Notes: a model not told the origin generated them from the sequence alone. A stretch of 22,680 bases of DNA from Desulfurococcales archaeon (GCA_021158735.1 JAGGUC010000034.1:1-22680), one strand, 5' to 3'; counted from the stretch's first letter, positions 5,693-14,471 are shown. Numbers and translations: made by a program.

Positions 5693-6571
5693 GTGGCGAG
5701 GTTGAGGGGATACGTACTCGTTGCCTCCGCAGCGGTGCTCTGGGGTTCGGCAAGTATTGCTGTGTCATCAGCACTGGCATACGGCATGAGTTTTCTGGGT
5801 ATGGCTGCACTAATGACTGCGATCGGTAGTTCAGTAATGGTGGCGTATGCTGGTGGTGAGGGCTTCAGGAGGTTGAGGCCGGACTTAATACTGTTCGGCG
5901 CCGTAGGCATAGCCTTGTTTAGGGCTGTGTACGCCTACTCAGTATCCATCAACGGTGCAGGTGTGACCGCGTCCCTACTCTATACTGCACCACTACTAGT
6001 TGCTGTGGTAGCGCCACTGACCGTGGGGGAGAGACCGTCACGGCTTGACGTAGTGCTGGCTGCGGTTGCGGTAGTTGGTGCTTACCTCGCTTCAAACCCT
6101 GAACTCAGGGCGGCTTCAGCCCTAGGATTCTTGGTTGGTACCGGTCTTGCCGGGATCTACGCAGTAACTATTGTAGCTGTCAAGTACTTCTACAGTAAAG
6201 GATATAGAGACAAGGAGGTCATGGCTCAAGCAGCTGTCTCATCGGTTCCAACGCTCGTTATGCTAACATTAATTAGTAATTCTAAAGTAGTAATTAATGC
6301 CGTAACCCTAACTGCCCTGCTGTGGGGTGGGGTAGCTACTATAGGTGTGGCCACGGTTCTCTACTTGAAGGGGATGAGGGATGTAAGAGCATTAGATGCG
6401 TCGGTAATAGCTACGTTGGAGCCTGTCTCAGCAATAGCCCTAGCTACCGTAGTGCTAGGGGAGAAATACGTACTACTGCAACTCCTCGGCATAGCACTGA
6501 TACTTGCGTCAGCCCTAGGAATTACAGTAAAGAACTATGTGTGGATCACTACAGCTAAAAAACTAGGTTAA
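5693..6571 (+). CDS. EamA/DMT superfamily transporter
   Basis: The 292-residue protein contains about ten hydrophobic helices arranged as two related halves of five, the EamA/DMT pattern. Typical features are the opening RGYVLVASAAVLWGSASIAVSSAL, the first-half end TASLLYTAPLLVAVVAPLTVGERPS, and the second-half counterpart DASVIATLEPVSAIALATVVLGEKYVLLQLLGIALILASALGI. Such proteins export or import small metabolites across the cytoplasmic membrane; the substrate is unknown. It starts at GTG 5693 after a G-rich tract that may act as a ribosome binding site. It ends 31 nt from the convergent M20 peptidase gene. Confidence 0.92.
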   Translation: MARLRGYVLVASAAVLWGSASIAVSSALAYGMSFLGMAALMTAIGSSVMVAYAGGEGFRRLRPDLILFGAVGIALFRAVYAYSVSINGAGVTASLLYTAPLLVAVVAPLTVGERPSRLDVVLAAVAVVGAYLASNPELRAASALGFLVGTGLAGIYAVTIVAVKYFYSKGYRDKEVMAQAAVSSVPTLVMLTLISNSKVVINAVTLTALLWGGVATIGVATVLYLKGMRDVRALDASVIATLEPVSAIALATVVLGEKYVLLQLLGIALILASALGITVKNYVWITTAKKLG

Positions 6572-6602
6572 ATTACCTACTTACGCAGTGTTTACCAGTT
6601 CT

Positions 6603-7976
6603 TTAACTAACCCTGCTTTCTGCGAACATGCAGATTACTGCTGCCATGTGCTTTATACCTTTCCTGAAGTCCTCAATACGTATGTTTTCATTCGGTGCGT
6701 GAGCCTTCGAGTCGTAGTACCCTATGCCAGCAGAGATCGTGGGTACTCCGAGCTTATTTGCTACATGGTAGAAGGGCCCGCTCCCAGCAGTCATAGGTAG
6801 TAGTACTGGGGGCTTCTCATACACACGCTCTGCAGCCTTAGCAGCTACCTCAGCGATCTCGCTGTTAATTGGTGACTTACCTGGGTGCTCAGCACCTAGT
6901 AACTTGACCTCTATGTCGCTGAATCCATGCCTAGCTAGGTGTTGCCTGAGTTTCTCGAATATGTCGTGGGGGTCCTGATTAGGCACTAGCCTGAAATCCA
7001 ACTTAGCTACAGCCCTAGAAGGTAGGACGGTCTTACTGCCCTCACCGATGTAACCTGAGACTAGTCCGTCAATCGTCGCCGTCGGCTTAAAGAAGTGCTC
7101 GATCTTGAGCTGAAGCCCGGTCGCCTTCTTGGTGAATTCCTTGACGCCCGTAAGATCCTTAAGGAACTCCTCATCGAACGGTACCTCCTCTAAAGCCCTG
7201 ATGTCCTCAGGAGCTGGATCAGCTACATCATCGTAGAACCCTTCAATAAGTACCTTTTCGTCAGGGCCCTTAATGGTTGAGAGAGCCCACACAAGCCTCC
7301 AAGCAGGATTAGGGATTATAGTTCCCATACTTGAGTGCAGGTCCCTCTCAGCCCCTCTAGCCACGAGCTCAACGTACAGGATCCCCTTCATCCCGGCATA
7401 CATCTGTAGCCTGCCGTCCTTATCGACGTACCCGGACTCCCAGATACAGCCGTCAGCCCTCAACTCCTCCCTGCACTCATCGATGAAGCCGCTGAAGCCC
7501 CTGCTACTGCACTCCTCATCGCCCTCAATAACGAACCTAACCGTCAGCGGGGACTCACCGAAGACCTCGGTAACTGCTTTAAGGGCAGCGATCCTAGCTA
7601 CTATATTACCCTTATTATCGTTGACGCCACGGCCGAACAACTTACCGTCCCTAACAACGGGCTCGAACGGAGGGGACTCCCACTCACTCAGCGGGTCAGG
7701 AGGCTGGACATCGTAGTGGTTATAGAACATCAGCGTCTTTTCTCCCTTACCCTTAAGTACTGCATGAATGATCGGTGCCTTAGTTGGTGTTTCATGGTAG
7801 GACACGTTGAAGCCTAATTCCTTAAGCACCTCTCCCAGCATATGAGCCATGTCGCGGACTCCCTCCCCGGTCGCGCAGACGCTTGGCTGGGCTACGAAGT
7901 CCTTAAGGAGTTTAATGCTGGAGTTAAGGTCTCTGTCAATTACGGAGAATACTTTCTGGAGGGTCAGGGAAACCAC
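6603..7976 (-). CDS. M20 family zinc metallopeptidase (dipeptidase/ArgE-DapE type)
   Basis: The 457-residue protein shows the M20 blocks in order: FVAQPSVCATGEGV near the start, metal-binding YNHYDVQPPDPLSEW (H87, D89), GRGVNDNKGN with bridging D120, the catalytic/metal pair in EGDEECSS (E154/E155), a dimerisation-lid domain from about 200 to 330, and a C-terminal block ending DSKAHAPNENIRIEDF with the last His ligand. M20 enzymes hydrolyse peptide or amide bonds of di- and oligopeptides or acyl-amino acids with two zinc ions. A YNHYDVQPPDP signature is typical of dipeptidases related to carnosinase/CPG2. The start is GTG 7976 with GGTGG directly before it. The 40-residue ORF 36 nt upstream may share the transcript. 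Confidence 0.95.
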   Translation of the reverse strand: MVSLTLQKVFSVIDRDLNSSIKLLKDFVAQPSVCATGEGVRDMAHMLGEVLKELGFNVSYHETPTKAPIIHAVLKGKGEKTLMFYNHYDVQPPDPLSEWESPPFEPVVRDGKLFGRGVNDNKGNIVARIAALKAVTEVFGESPLTVRFVIEGDEECSSRGFSGFIDECREELRADGCIWESGYVDKDGRLQMYAGMKGILYVELVARGAERDLHSSMGTIIPNPAWRLVWALSTIKGPDEKVLIEGFYDDVADPAPEDIRALEEVPFDEEFLKDLTGVKEFTKKATGLQLKIEHFFKPTATIDGLVSGYIGEGSKTVLPSRAVAKLDFRLVPNQDPHDIFEKLRQHLARHGFSDIEVKLLGAEHPGKSPINSEIAEVAAKAAERVYEKPPVLLPMTAGSGPFYHVANKLGVPTISAGIGYYDSKAHAPNENIRIEDFRKGIKHMAAVICMFAESRVS

Positions 7977-8012
7977 CTATTAAAATATTGGGAACACGTA
8001 CTTAGGTTTTTA

Positions 8013-8135
8013 CTAGCCCTTAGCGTAGTTCAGGATCTCGAAGACCTTCTCTATATTCTCCACGCGCTCAGCACCCAGCCTCATCCTCACACAGGTGTTC
8101 ACAGGCCTGCCACCAACCTCATCCACGAGCTTCAT
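8013..8135 (-). CDS. Small 40-residue ORF upstream of the M20 gene
   Basis: An ATG at 8135 opens MKLVDEVGGRPVNTCVRMRLGAERVENIEKVFEILNYAKG, ending at a TAG. The start follows a TATA-like cttttattag about 18-25 nt upstream. It is 36 nt ahead of the M20 start on the same strand. The composition is protein-like, with a helix rich in charged residues, but no family is recognised, so it could be a real small protein or a chance frame. Confidence 0.4.
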   Translation of the reverse strand: MKLVDEVGGRPVNTCVRMRLGAERVENIEKVFEILNYAKG

Positions 8136-8211
8136 AGCCAAGTACTTTTATTAGAAACGGAAAAATATTACTTCCGTAGCAGATCAGTATTTGCTGGCTG
8201 AGGTGAGCCAC

Positions 8212-8373
8212 ATGAAGGTTAAGTGTCCTAACTGCGGGTTCGTGTTCGACATAAGCTACTCACGTGCGATAGCGTGCGGGGGTTGCCCCGCCTCATCACT
8301 CGGGAGCTGCGGCTACGTAAGGTGCCCTAGGTGCGGACACGAGTTCCCACAGAGTGGTACGTTGCTGCAGTAG
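8212..8373 (+). CDS. Small double zinc-ribbon protein
   Basis: From ATG 8212 (preceded by GAGGTGAG at 8200-8207 as ribosome binding site) the frame encodes 53 residues. They contain CPNCGFVFD, then a central IACGGCPASSLGSCGYV, then CPRCGHEFP. The flanking CxxC knuckles form one zinc ribbon; the middle cysteines may bind a second metal. A TTG 21 nt upstream is in frame but less likely. Similar short 'CPxCG...GC..VxCPxCG' proteins occur in archaea, sometimes beside iron-uptake genes, but none is here. Its role is unknown. The AAG-type glycosylase follows 57 nt downstream. Confidence 0.75.
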   Translation: MKVKCPNCGFVFDISYSRAIACGGCPASSLGSCGYVRCPRCGHEFPQSGTLLQ

Positions 8374-8430
8374 TTGGGGAGGAATTCTTGTATGCATAAA
8401 CTAATAATTCACTAAGTAATACATGAGTGA

Positions 8431-9021
8431 GTGATTTTGGCAGCAATACCTAAGCAGTTCTACATGAGGGATCCTGCGCAGGTGGCGCGGGACCTACTTG
8501 GGGCAGTGATTGTCAGGGTCTATGAAGGTATTAGGTTAGCCTGTATGATCGTGGAGACTGAGGCTTACTACGGTGTTGAAGATCCTGCGTCGAGGGCTAG
8601 GAGAGGTGGTGACCTGGCTAGGACACTCTATGGTGATGTAGGTGTGGCCCTAGTGTACGGCGTTCACAGGCAGTGGCTCTTCAATATAGTAGCTCACGGT
8701 AGGGGTTCTGGTGGTGCGGTACTGCTTAGGGCTGCCGAGCCTGTGGAGGGTGCTGAAGTAATGATGAGGCTCAGAGGTGTCAGAAGCTTGAGTAAACTCA
8801 TGAACGGTCCCGGGAGGTTATCTGCGGCACTAGCCATAGATAAGTGCTTCCATAAGAAGCCTGTGTATGTGAGGAGCTACGGGCTGTGGCTAGAGCCCGG
8901 ACGTAGGGTAAGTGATGAAGATGTGGTTAGAGCGCGCAGAGTGGGTGTGTCAGCAGATCTTGAGAAACCGCTCAGGTTCTACATTAGGGGGAGTCCTTAC
9001 GTATCTAAGAGGGGTAAGTGA
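8431..9021 (+). CDS. 3-methyladenine DNA glycosylase, AAG/MPG family
   Basis: The 196-residue product matches the AAG (MPG) family along its length: ARDLLGAVIVRVYEGIRLACMIVETEAYYGVEDPASRA with the catalytic Glu (in VETEAY), LYGDVGVALVYGVHRQWLFNIVAHG with the intercalating Tyr region, GAVLLRAAEPVEGAEVM, and NGPGRLSAALAID. These monofunctional enzymes flip out and excise alkylated or deaminated purines (3-methyladenine, hypoxanthine) to begin base excision repair. The length is typical (about 190-200). The start is GTG 8431, with a TATA-like aaactaataat about 25-33 nt upstream; the nearby ATG at 8423 is out of frame. It is probably the intact purine glycosylase of this stretch, as the HhH-type gene at 1914 is broken. 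Confidence 0.95.
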   Translation: MILAAIPKQFYMRDPAQVARDLLGAVIVRVYEGIRLACMIVETEAYYGVEDPASRARRGGDLARTLYGDVGVALVYGVHRQWLFNIVAHGRGSGGAVLLRAAEPVEGAEVMMRLRGVRSLSKLMNGPGRLSAALAIDKCFHKKPVYVRSYGLWLEPGRRVSDEDVVRARRVGVSADLEKPLRFYIRGSPYVSKRGK

Positions 9022-9136
9022 ACTGATTTACTACATAGTGCATCATGAAGTACACGTAGCTTGAACTTAAGGTATTATTGGATAGTATCGTTAGGTTCAT
9101 TAACTAATAATTAACTTACATTACCTTGGAGCAGGT

Positions 9137-10597
9137 GTGTCGGGTTTGGGCAAGGGGGTACGGTACCTCACGATCGTACTTGCACTGGCATTAATTCTAC
9201 TGAGTTTAGGTAGCTCCCCATTAGTTGTTGGAGAGGATAGCTGCAAAGTCGTTAAGGAGATGTACTTGGTTGACCTAGCTCAGGTGGTGTTAACTGACGA
9301 GAACACTACGGCGTGGTTTGAGACACCCATAAATTACAGTGTTAAGACCTACGAGCAGAGGGCCTACGTGATTAGGATGGGTGGGCCTACGTGGTTTGAC
9401 AGCGGGAAGGAGAGTGTGGCTGTAAACATAAGCAACAGTACCCTGGCCTACATCATCGTTAAGATCGTTGTGGAGTACTCGGGGGACATGATGGAGACTG
9501 TACTGAGTATTCTTAAGAATCCTCAAGCATATATCGAGCACCAGGATGAGGTGCCAGACAGTATTAAGAAGGACTACATTAAGACACCTATAGAAGCCGT
9601 TAACACGACGGTTAGGGAGGACTTCATTAAGTGGCTCAAATCTAAGGGCTATAGTGCAGGTAATGCAAGTAAGGCCTTCCTGGCATGTAGGGCGGCACAG
9701 TTCATCTACACATCAGGTTACATAAGGTACAGTGCCAGCCCTCTGCCGAGAACACTAGATGAAGTCATCGAGAGGAGGGAGGGAGACTGTGATGACATGT
9801 CCAGGATACTGCTTAACCTGCTTTGGGCTCTTGGGATCCCCGCTAAAATGGAGTACGGGTACGTATACCTGACTTGGAGCGATGTATTTGATGTAGGGGA
9901 GTCATACATTAAGTTCATGAATGCGGGTCCGCACGCGTGGGTAGCTGCCTACATATCGCCCCTCGGCTGGGTCTCCCTGGACTTCCTGGCAGGTGCCAGG
10001 CTCGTGTACCCAGCTGTAATAACGGGCAGTAGTACTGAGGGGAGCGTGAGTAAGGAGGAGATCGAAGAAACCCTAGAGTTCAACATTAAAGTGAAGTATG
10101 CTGAGTACGTAGCTATTCACTCCGCTAGCGTACTGCCATCAAGTACTGTTGAGGTTGTAAGGCATCTCATCAGTGAGGCCCTACACAATATAACTCCTTA
10201 CGTAAAGAAGATAGCTGAGAAGTACGGTATAAAACTACCACCACTATACTTGATCACGGAGACAGTAACAGTTACCTCTACTTCAGTAAGCACAACAACA
10301 GTTACTGAAACTAGGGAGCGCACCGTAGTGAGCACAACCACCTCATACGTAACAGTTACTGAGGAAGTACCTAGAACAGTGACTGAAACCGAGACTAAGA
10401 CAGAATATGTGGGTGCAGGGAGAGGGCCGCCAGCACACGTATATGCAACACTAATAATTCTGGTTTCTGTCCTCATTACTTTACTGGCGCTCAATACGTA
10501 TGTACTCCTGAGGCGTAGGGCCATGCATCAGCAGGTCAGCGGGAGCAGACGGCAACTAACTCCTACCACCACTAACGGTTACCACGACCGACTTTAG
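9137..10597 (+). CDS. Secreted, stalked transglutaminase-like cysteine protease-fold protein
   Basis: The 486-residue protein begins with a signal peptide (residues about 8-32, hydrophobic, ending SSPLVVGED). A transglutaminase-like core follows, with the full triad: C218 in EGDCDDMSRILLNLLWALGIPAK, H266 in GPHAWVAAYISPLGW and D282 in SLDFLAG. Residues about 375-430 form a Thr/Val/Glu-rich stalk (TVTVTSTSVSTTTVTETRE and similar), then one transmembrane helix (about 434-456) and a basic tail. The enzyme would therefore sit outside the cell on a membrane-held stalk, as many crenarchaeal surface proteins do. Transglutaminase-like folds act as proteases, peptide cross-linkers or deamidases; which applies is unknown. 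The start is GTG 9137. The 3' end overlaps the convergent flippase gene by 42 nt. Confidence 0.88.
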   Translation: MSGLGKGVRYLTIVLALALILLSLGSSPLVVGEDSCKVVKEMYLVDLAQVVLTDENTTAWFETPINYSVKTYEQRAYVIRMGGPTWFDSGKESVAVNISNSTLAYIIVKIVVEYSGDMMETVLSILKNPQAYIEHQDEVPDSIKKDYIKTPIEAVNTTVREDFIKWLKSKGYSAGNASKAFLACRAAQFIYTSGYIRYSASPLPRTLDEVIERREGDCDDMSRILLNLLWALGIPAKMEYGYVYLTWSDVFDVGESYIKFMNAGPHAWVAAYISPLGWVSLDFLAGARLVYPAVITGSSTEGSVSKEEIEETLEFNIKVKYAEYVAIHSASVLPSSTVEVVRHLISEALHNITPYVKKIAEKYGIKLPPLYLITETVTVTSTSVSTTTVTETRERTVVSTTTSYVTVTEEVPRTVTETETKTEYVGAGRGPPAHVYATLIILVSVLITLLALNTYVLLRRRAMHQQVSGSRRQLTPTTTNGYHDRL

Positions 10598-12076
10598 TAG
10601 ATTCTTAAACCATCTTGACGACAGTGCCTGCCCAGCTAAGTACACTAGGGTTCCAACAGCCAGGTGCACTGCAAGCTTTGGCGCGTCCACCCAAAAATGC
10701 TTTATGGTTACTTCATGAACGCTGAAGACTGTGAAGTACGCGGCCATTAGTGCCGCTGACACAGTGGTGGCAATTACCTCCCTTAACGGAAGCGAGAACA
10801 TCATCTCTCTTAGAGTCATTCTGTAGACAATAGTCAGCGAGACTGCGGACGTGGCTGCATAAGCCGCTAAGAAAATTAGAGGCACTAGGAGGAAGTTACT
10901 GCGCACTGCATAACCTATGGGGGCAGAGACGGCGTAAGCAGATGCTGTGGAACCCAAGGCCAGTACAGGCACCTTAAAGAGGTAAGACCGAAGTAGGTGT
11001 TTATGTGACTTGAGTCCGTTAACATCTGCGAGGTCTGAGCCCGTCAGCGCGGACCCGTAAATCCCGAATAACGCATTAATTAGAGAATAGAGCGCTACAA
11101 TTACAATTAGTATTGAGGCAGTCATGTACTGAGGGTTGTAGAGAGAGGCTATAGGTTTAGAAAGCACTGAGAACACTACTATCATGTAACCACCTGTCAG
11201 AAGCAGCAACCTCATGGACTCCTCGACGTCACTGGCCCTACGCTCTCTGAGCATCCTGGCATAGAGTGCTGACGCAACAGACCCTGAAGCCTGTACTGGC
11301 GCCTCAGCAGATAAAGCCACATTCAAGTATGCTACAGGTACCTCACTACCCGTAACCCACGAAACAATGACCCTTAGTGCACTCCTCAAGAAGCCGTTGA
11401 TTATTCCTATGGCTGGCACGTATGAGGCCTTAAGCCACTCCCTAACTAAGTCTAAGCTAAACCTAGTGTTCACAGCACCGTGCCGCCTGAGCACGTAAGT
11501 ACAGTAAGTAATTGACACTAAGAAGGCCAGCATGACCGCCAAAACCGCGCCCAGATACTTGAGACCCACGATAACTACTGTGACATAGGCTGCAGTAAGC
11601 CTCAGAGTTTCATATACTAACCTTTTATAGCCTATTAACTCGGGCTTAATAACCACAGAGAAAGCTGTCAAGTAAGAGTCCAGCGCCACGAGGAGCGGGA
11701 TAGGGAGTGCAAGCAACAGCTCAGTTAGTCCCCACCCGATCACGGAACTCTCAAAGTAGGCAAGCCCAACATACATCAGAGATAGAGGTATGAAGTATAT
11801 TATAGTTAAGATCAGTCCAGTACCTGAGGCTTCAGTCTTCCCACGCACGTAGTACCGCCGCGACCAGTAGGACCATATGCTTACCGGTGCCGACAGCATT
11901 AGCGAGGCAGACAGCATTATTCCCCACAGACCGAACTCGCTGACTGGCAATCTCCTAGCAACAACTACGACGAACCCTACAGCTACGAGCATCCTGTAGA
12001 TCATGGATGCATAGTTGATTAGTGCCGCATACCTCAACCTGATCTTGGGGGTGCTCACCTCAACTCCAACCCTCAT
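10556..12076 (-). CDS. Polysaccharide/oligosaccharide flippase (Wzx-like, MOP superfamily)
   Basis: The 506-residue protein is almost entirely membrane helices (about 12-14) and has the MOP-flippase opening: AALINYASMIYRMLVAVGFVVVVARRLPVSEFGLWGIMLSASLML, the 'lyG.w' block after helix 1, then SIWSYWSRRYYVRGK. Such proteins flip lipid-linked sugars across the membrane for N-glycosylation, S-layer glycans or exopolysaccharide. No glycosyltransferases are next to it in this window. The start is ATG 12076. Its last 42 nt overlap the end of the transglutaminase-like gene on the other strand. The radical SAM gene upstream on the same strand ends 84 nt away. Confidence 0.85.
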   Translation of the reverse strand: MRVGVEVSTPKIRLRYAALINYASMIYRMLVAVGFVVVVARRLPVSEFGLWGIMLSASLMLSAPVSIWSYWSRRYYVRGKTEASGTGLILTIIYFIPLSLMYVGLAYFESSVIGWGLTELLLALPIPLLVALDSYLTAFSVVIKPELIGYKRLVYETLRLTAAYVTVVIVGLKYLGAVLAVMLAFLVSITYCTYVLRRHGAVNTRFSLDLVREWLKASYVPAIGIINGFLRSALRVIVSWVTGSEVPVAYLNVALSAEAPVQASGSVASALYARMLRERRASDVEESMRLLLLTGGYMIVVFSVLSKPIASLYNPQYMTASILIVIVALYSLINALFGIYGSALTGSDLADVNGLKSHKHLLRSYLFKVPVLALGSTASAYAVSAPIGYAVRSNFLLVPLIFLAAYAATSAVSLTIVYRMTLREMMFSLPLREVIATTVSAALMAAYFTVFSVHEVTIKHFWVDAPKLAVHLAVGTLVYLAGQALSSRWFKNLLKSVVVTVSGGRS

Positions 12077-12160
12077 GCAGAGTTATTGCAGCACGTACTA
12101 GTTACTTGAAATGCCGCCAGCTACGTACGGGAGGTCTGAACAATTACCCTAAACGACTGC

Positions 12161-13117
12161 TCACCCGAACTTCCTGATGATGAACCTGTGTCCTCTGTAC
12201 TCGACAATAGCTATTTCCTCGCTTGACACGAGCTCCTGTATGACCTTATCAGGGTCCAGACCCTTCTCTGTGAGGTACTTGTAGGCGTAGTCGATCCTCA
12301 TGGGATGTACTGACGTTGTCGCCAGCAGTGCTTTCACTGGGTCACCAACGAGCTTAAAGTTCGACTTTTCGTACCCGATCATCAACTCAACCTTGCTTTC
12401 ACCCAGGTACTCCCACATTAAGCTGTAGCAGGAGAGCACCCTGTCCTCGGCAGGTGGTTTCACCCACGGCTCGCTCGGAGGTCTAATGGGTACTGCTATG
12501 TATGCCTTCTCGATCTTTAATTCCTTAAGGAATTCCGCAACCCTCCTACACTTACTTATGGAGTCATTGACCCCGCTCACCAGCATGGTCTCAGTTATCA
12601 CGGTACCGCTGTAAGTTGCGGCGAAGTCCTTAATCGCCTCAAGTATCCTGCCCAGCTTCAGACCCGGGTGCGGCCTATTAACCAGCCTCCACGTCTTGAC
12701 GTCGGCGGCGTCTATTTTGAATGAAACAAGGTCGAAGACGTTTAAGTCACTGACGACGTCATCCCTGTAAACAAGAGATCCGTTAGTTAGTACAGCAACA
12801 GGCACGCTAACGACCTCCTTGATCTTTTCTGCCATCTTACCCAGGTTCGCGTCTAAGGTCGGCTCACCATCTGGAACGAAGGTTATGTAGTCTATTTTCT
12901 CACCAGCCTCTTCAACGGCTGTAATGACTTGGTCCACCACTTCATCAGGGTTGTAAAATACTCCCCTCTCGATCTCGGGGCTCTTCGTCCTACCTAATTG
13001 GCAGTAGACACAGGAGTAGGTGCAGTGCTTTAGTGGTATGTTATTCACTCCTAATGACATCCCGAGCCTTCTCGAGGGTACAGGCCCAAATACTACTGAT
13101 GCCTTCGTAGCTAGCAC
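12161..13117 (-). CDS. Radical SAM protein of the COG0731-like group with C-terminal winged helix
   Basis: The 318-residue protein opens with FGPVPSRRLGMSLGVNNIPLKHCTYSCVYCQLGRT, giving the radical SAM [4Fe-4S] motif CxxxCxxC at C32, C36 and C39. TFVPDGEPTLD follows (the GEP strand contacting SAM), then LTNGSL. The 'GPVPSRRLG.SLGVN' leader marks a specific archaeal/bacterial family placed in COG0731 near wyosine synthases, although lacking the full TYW1 layout; the substrate is not known. Residues about 255-318 look like a winged helix (MRIDYAYKYLTEKGLDPDKVIQELVSSEEIAIVEYRGHRFI). The start is GTG 13117. AT-rich DNA at about 13137-13150 may be its promoter. Confidence 0.88.
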   Translation of the reverse strand: MLATKASVVFGPVPSRRLGMSLGVNNIPLKHCTYSCVYCQLGRTKSPEIERGVFYNPDEVVDQVITAVEEAGEKIDYITFVPDGEPTLDANLGKMAEKIKEVVSVPVAVLTNGSLVYRDDVVSDLNVFDLVSFKIDAADVKTWRLVNRPHPGLKLGRILEAIKDFAATYSGTVITETMLVSGVNDSISKCRRVAEFLKELKIEKAYIAVPIRPPSEPWVKPPAEDRVLSCYSLMWEYLGESKVELMIGYEKSNFKLVGDPVKALLATTSVHPMRIDYAYKYLTEKGLDPDKVIQELVSSEEIAIVEYRGHRFIIRKFG

Positions 13118-13209
13118 CTGTATAATGTCGGGTTATTAGAATATAAAATATTCACTGTTTCCCTGAAGCTGCCTGGGCCCCTGCTATGCTGAGTGCATCG
13201 TGCCCTGAG

Positions 13210-14418
13210 CTACATGGACTCACGCGTAAATCCGGTCAGTACGCTAGCTACTAGATTAACTAGTATGTAGATAAGCAGTACTGCATTCATTGACCCACCA
13301 AGGAGAGGTAATAGAGTCTCTAAGAGGGCAGTGCCTGAAAACCCGAGGAAGTTGACGAAGGCGAATGAAGTGCCTGAGTACTCGCGCTCATACACCTCCC
13401 TCGCCATTGGTGCTATGACTATGTGTACTGCAGAGGAAGCTCCCAGAGCAATTGCGGCCAGTAACGTAAGTAACATATCATGTGTCCCCGGCCTCCACAG
13501 TAGTAAGTAGAGGAAGGCCCATGCAGCAGCCTGAAGCACTGGTGCTAGTAGGAGTAATGGCTTCCTCTTTCCAATTACCTTGTCTGATACGTGACCTACT
13601 AGAGGTGTTGCGGCAGCGAATGTCAGGGCTACAGCCATTAAGTAGAGTGATGCTGTATTCGCATCTACTCCTCCAACCCTTATGAAGTACTTAAGCCCCC
13701 AGTACGACTGAAAGGCGAGCGTGGTTCCGTAGGTTGCGGCAAGTATTATGCCCAGAGACCAGGAGTGGATGCTGCTGGTAACCACCCTCAGTTGCCTGGC
13801 AGCGGCCCTAACACTGTCTTTAAGTCCGAGACGGGCGGAAATTCCGAGGTCAGGTATCTGTGAGTAGGTTTGTAGGGAAAGGATTACTGCAGGTATGGCT
13901 AGGACTATGAAAGTTACTGCTAATCCGGCATACCCTACTAAGTACCTTAACGGTGCAGTAGCTAATATTGCACCTACATTACCTGCAGTCAGCGCTACCC
14001 CAGTTATTCTCGCCCCCACATCCTTGCTGTGGAATACCGCTATGAACCTCTGAAGCGATATGAATATAGCAGCAGCACCAGCACCTATGAGTGCCCTGCC
14101 AGCAATCATCAGTGAAGGAACTAGTGGTGTAAATAGAAGCGACCCCGCAAATAGCAGTAAGAGCGAGAGCGAAGTATATCTCTTAATCCCCAGTACATCA
14201 GCCAGTACACCACCTGGTATCTGCATTAGTGCGTAAGCATAGAAGTAAGCTGCAGTAATTTGGGAAACCAGGAACTCAGCACTGCTACCGCCCAGCAACT
14301 CACTTAATTCAGGAGTCATTACAGCTATAGCTACCCTATGAATGTACACGAGCACGTACGCGGTAAGCAGAGCCAGCAGCCCAGGCAAGTACCTGCGAAT
14401 ACTCAGCTCAGATCCCAA
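13210..14418 (-). CDS. Major facilitator superfamily transporter
   Basis: The 402-residue protein has about 12 hydrophobic helices and the MFS loop 2-3 signature in altered form (GGVLADVLGIKRYTS, between helices 2 and 3), a second-half counterpart GHVSDKVIGKRKPLL, and the GRALIGAGAAAIFISLQRFIA helix-4 region. This places it among drug/anion:proton-type or sugar-phosphate-type MFS carriers; the substrate is unknown. The start is TTG 14418. A TATA-like catttatgtac about 18-28 nt upstream suggests leaderless initiation. It is divergent from the ribbon-helix-helix gene at 14504, and the two promoters lie in the 85-nt gap. Confidence 0.92.
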   Translation of the reverse strand: MGSELSIRRYLPGLLALLTAYVLVYIHRVAIAVMTPELSELLGGSSAEFLVSQITAAYFYAYALMQIPGGVLADVLGIKRYTSLSLLLLFAGSLLFTPLVPSLMIAGRALIGAGAAAIFISLQRFIAVFHSKDVGARITGVALTAGNVGAILATAPLRYLVGYAGLAVTFIVLAIPAVILSLQTYSQIPDLGISARLGLKDSVRAAARQLRVVTSSIHSWSLGIILAATYGTTLAFQSYWGLKYFIRVGGVDANTASLYLMAVALTFAAATPLVGHVSDKVIGKRKPLLLLAPVLQAAAWAFLYLLLWRPGTHDMLLTLLAAIALGASSAVHIVIAPMAREVYEREYSGTSFAFVNFLGFSGTALLETLLPLLGGSMNAVLLIYILVNLVASVLTGFTRESM

Positions 14419-14435
14419 ACACTTACTTAGTTAGT

Positions 14436-14471
14436 ACATAAATGCATACACGATATAGGAAAGTTTAAATT
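14436..14471. promoter_or_regulatory. Divergent promoter region, MFS / RHH protein
   Basis: A TATA-like catttatgtac on the minus strand (about 14436-14446) and a tttaaatta run on the plus strand (about 14463-14471) lie back to back between the MFS and ribbon-helix-helix genes. The RHH protein could act here as a local regulator. Inferred. Confidence 0.35.

Noticed and set aside
7273..7716. Plus-strand 147-codon frame opposite the M20 gene.
   Set aside because: It mirrors the M20 coding region, and the Leu/Ser/Pro-rich composition is typical of a shadow.
10198..10524. Minus-strand frame opposite the Thr-stalk.
   Set aside because: Repetitive Val/Ser composition is simply the complement of Thr codons in the stalk.
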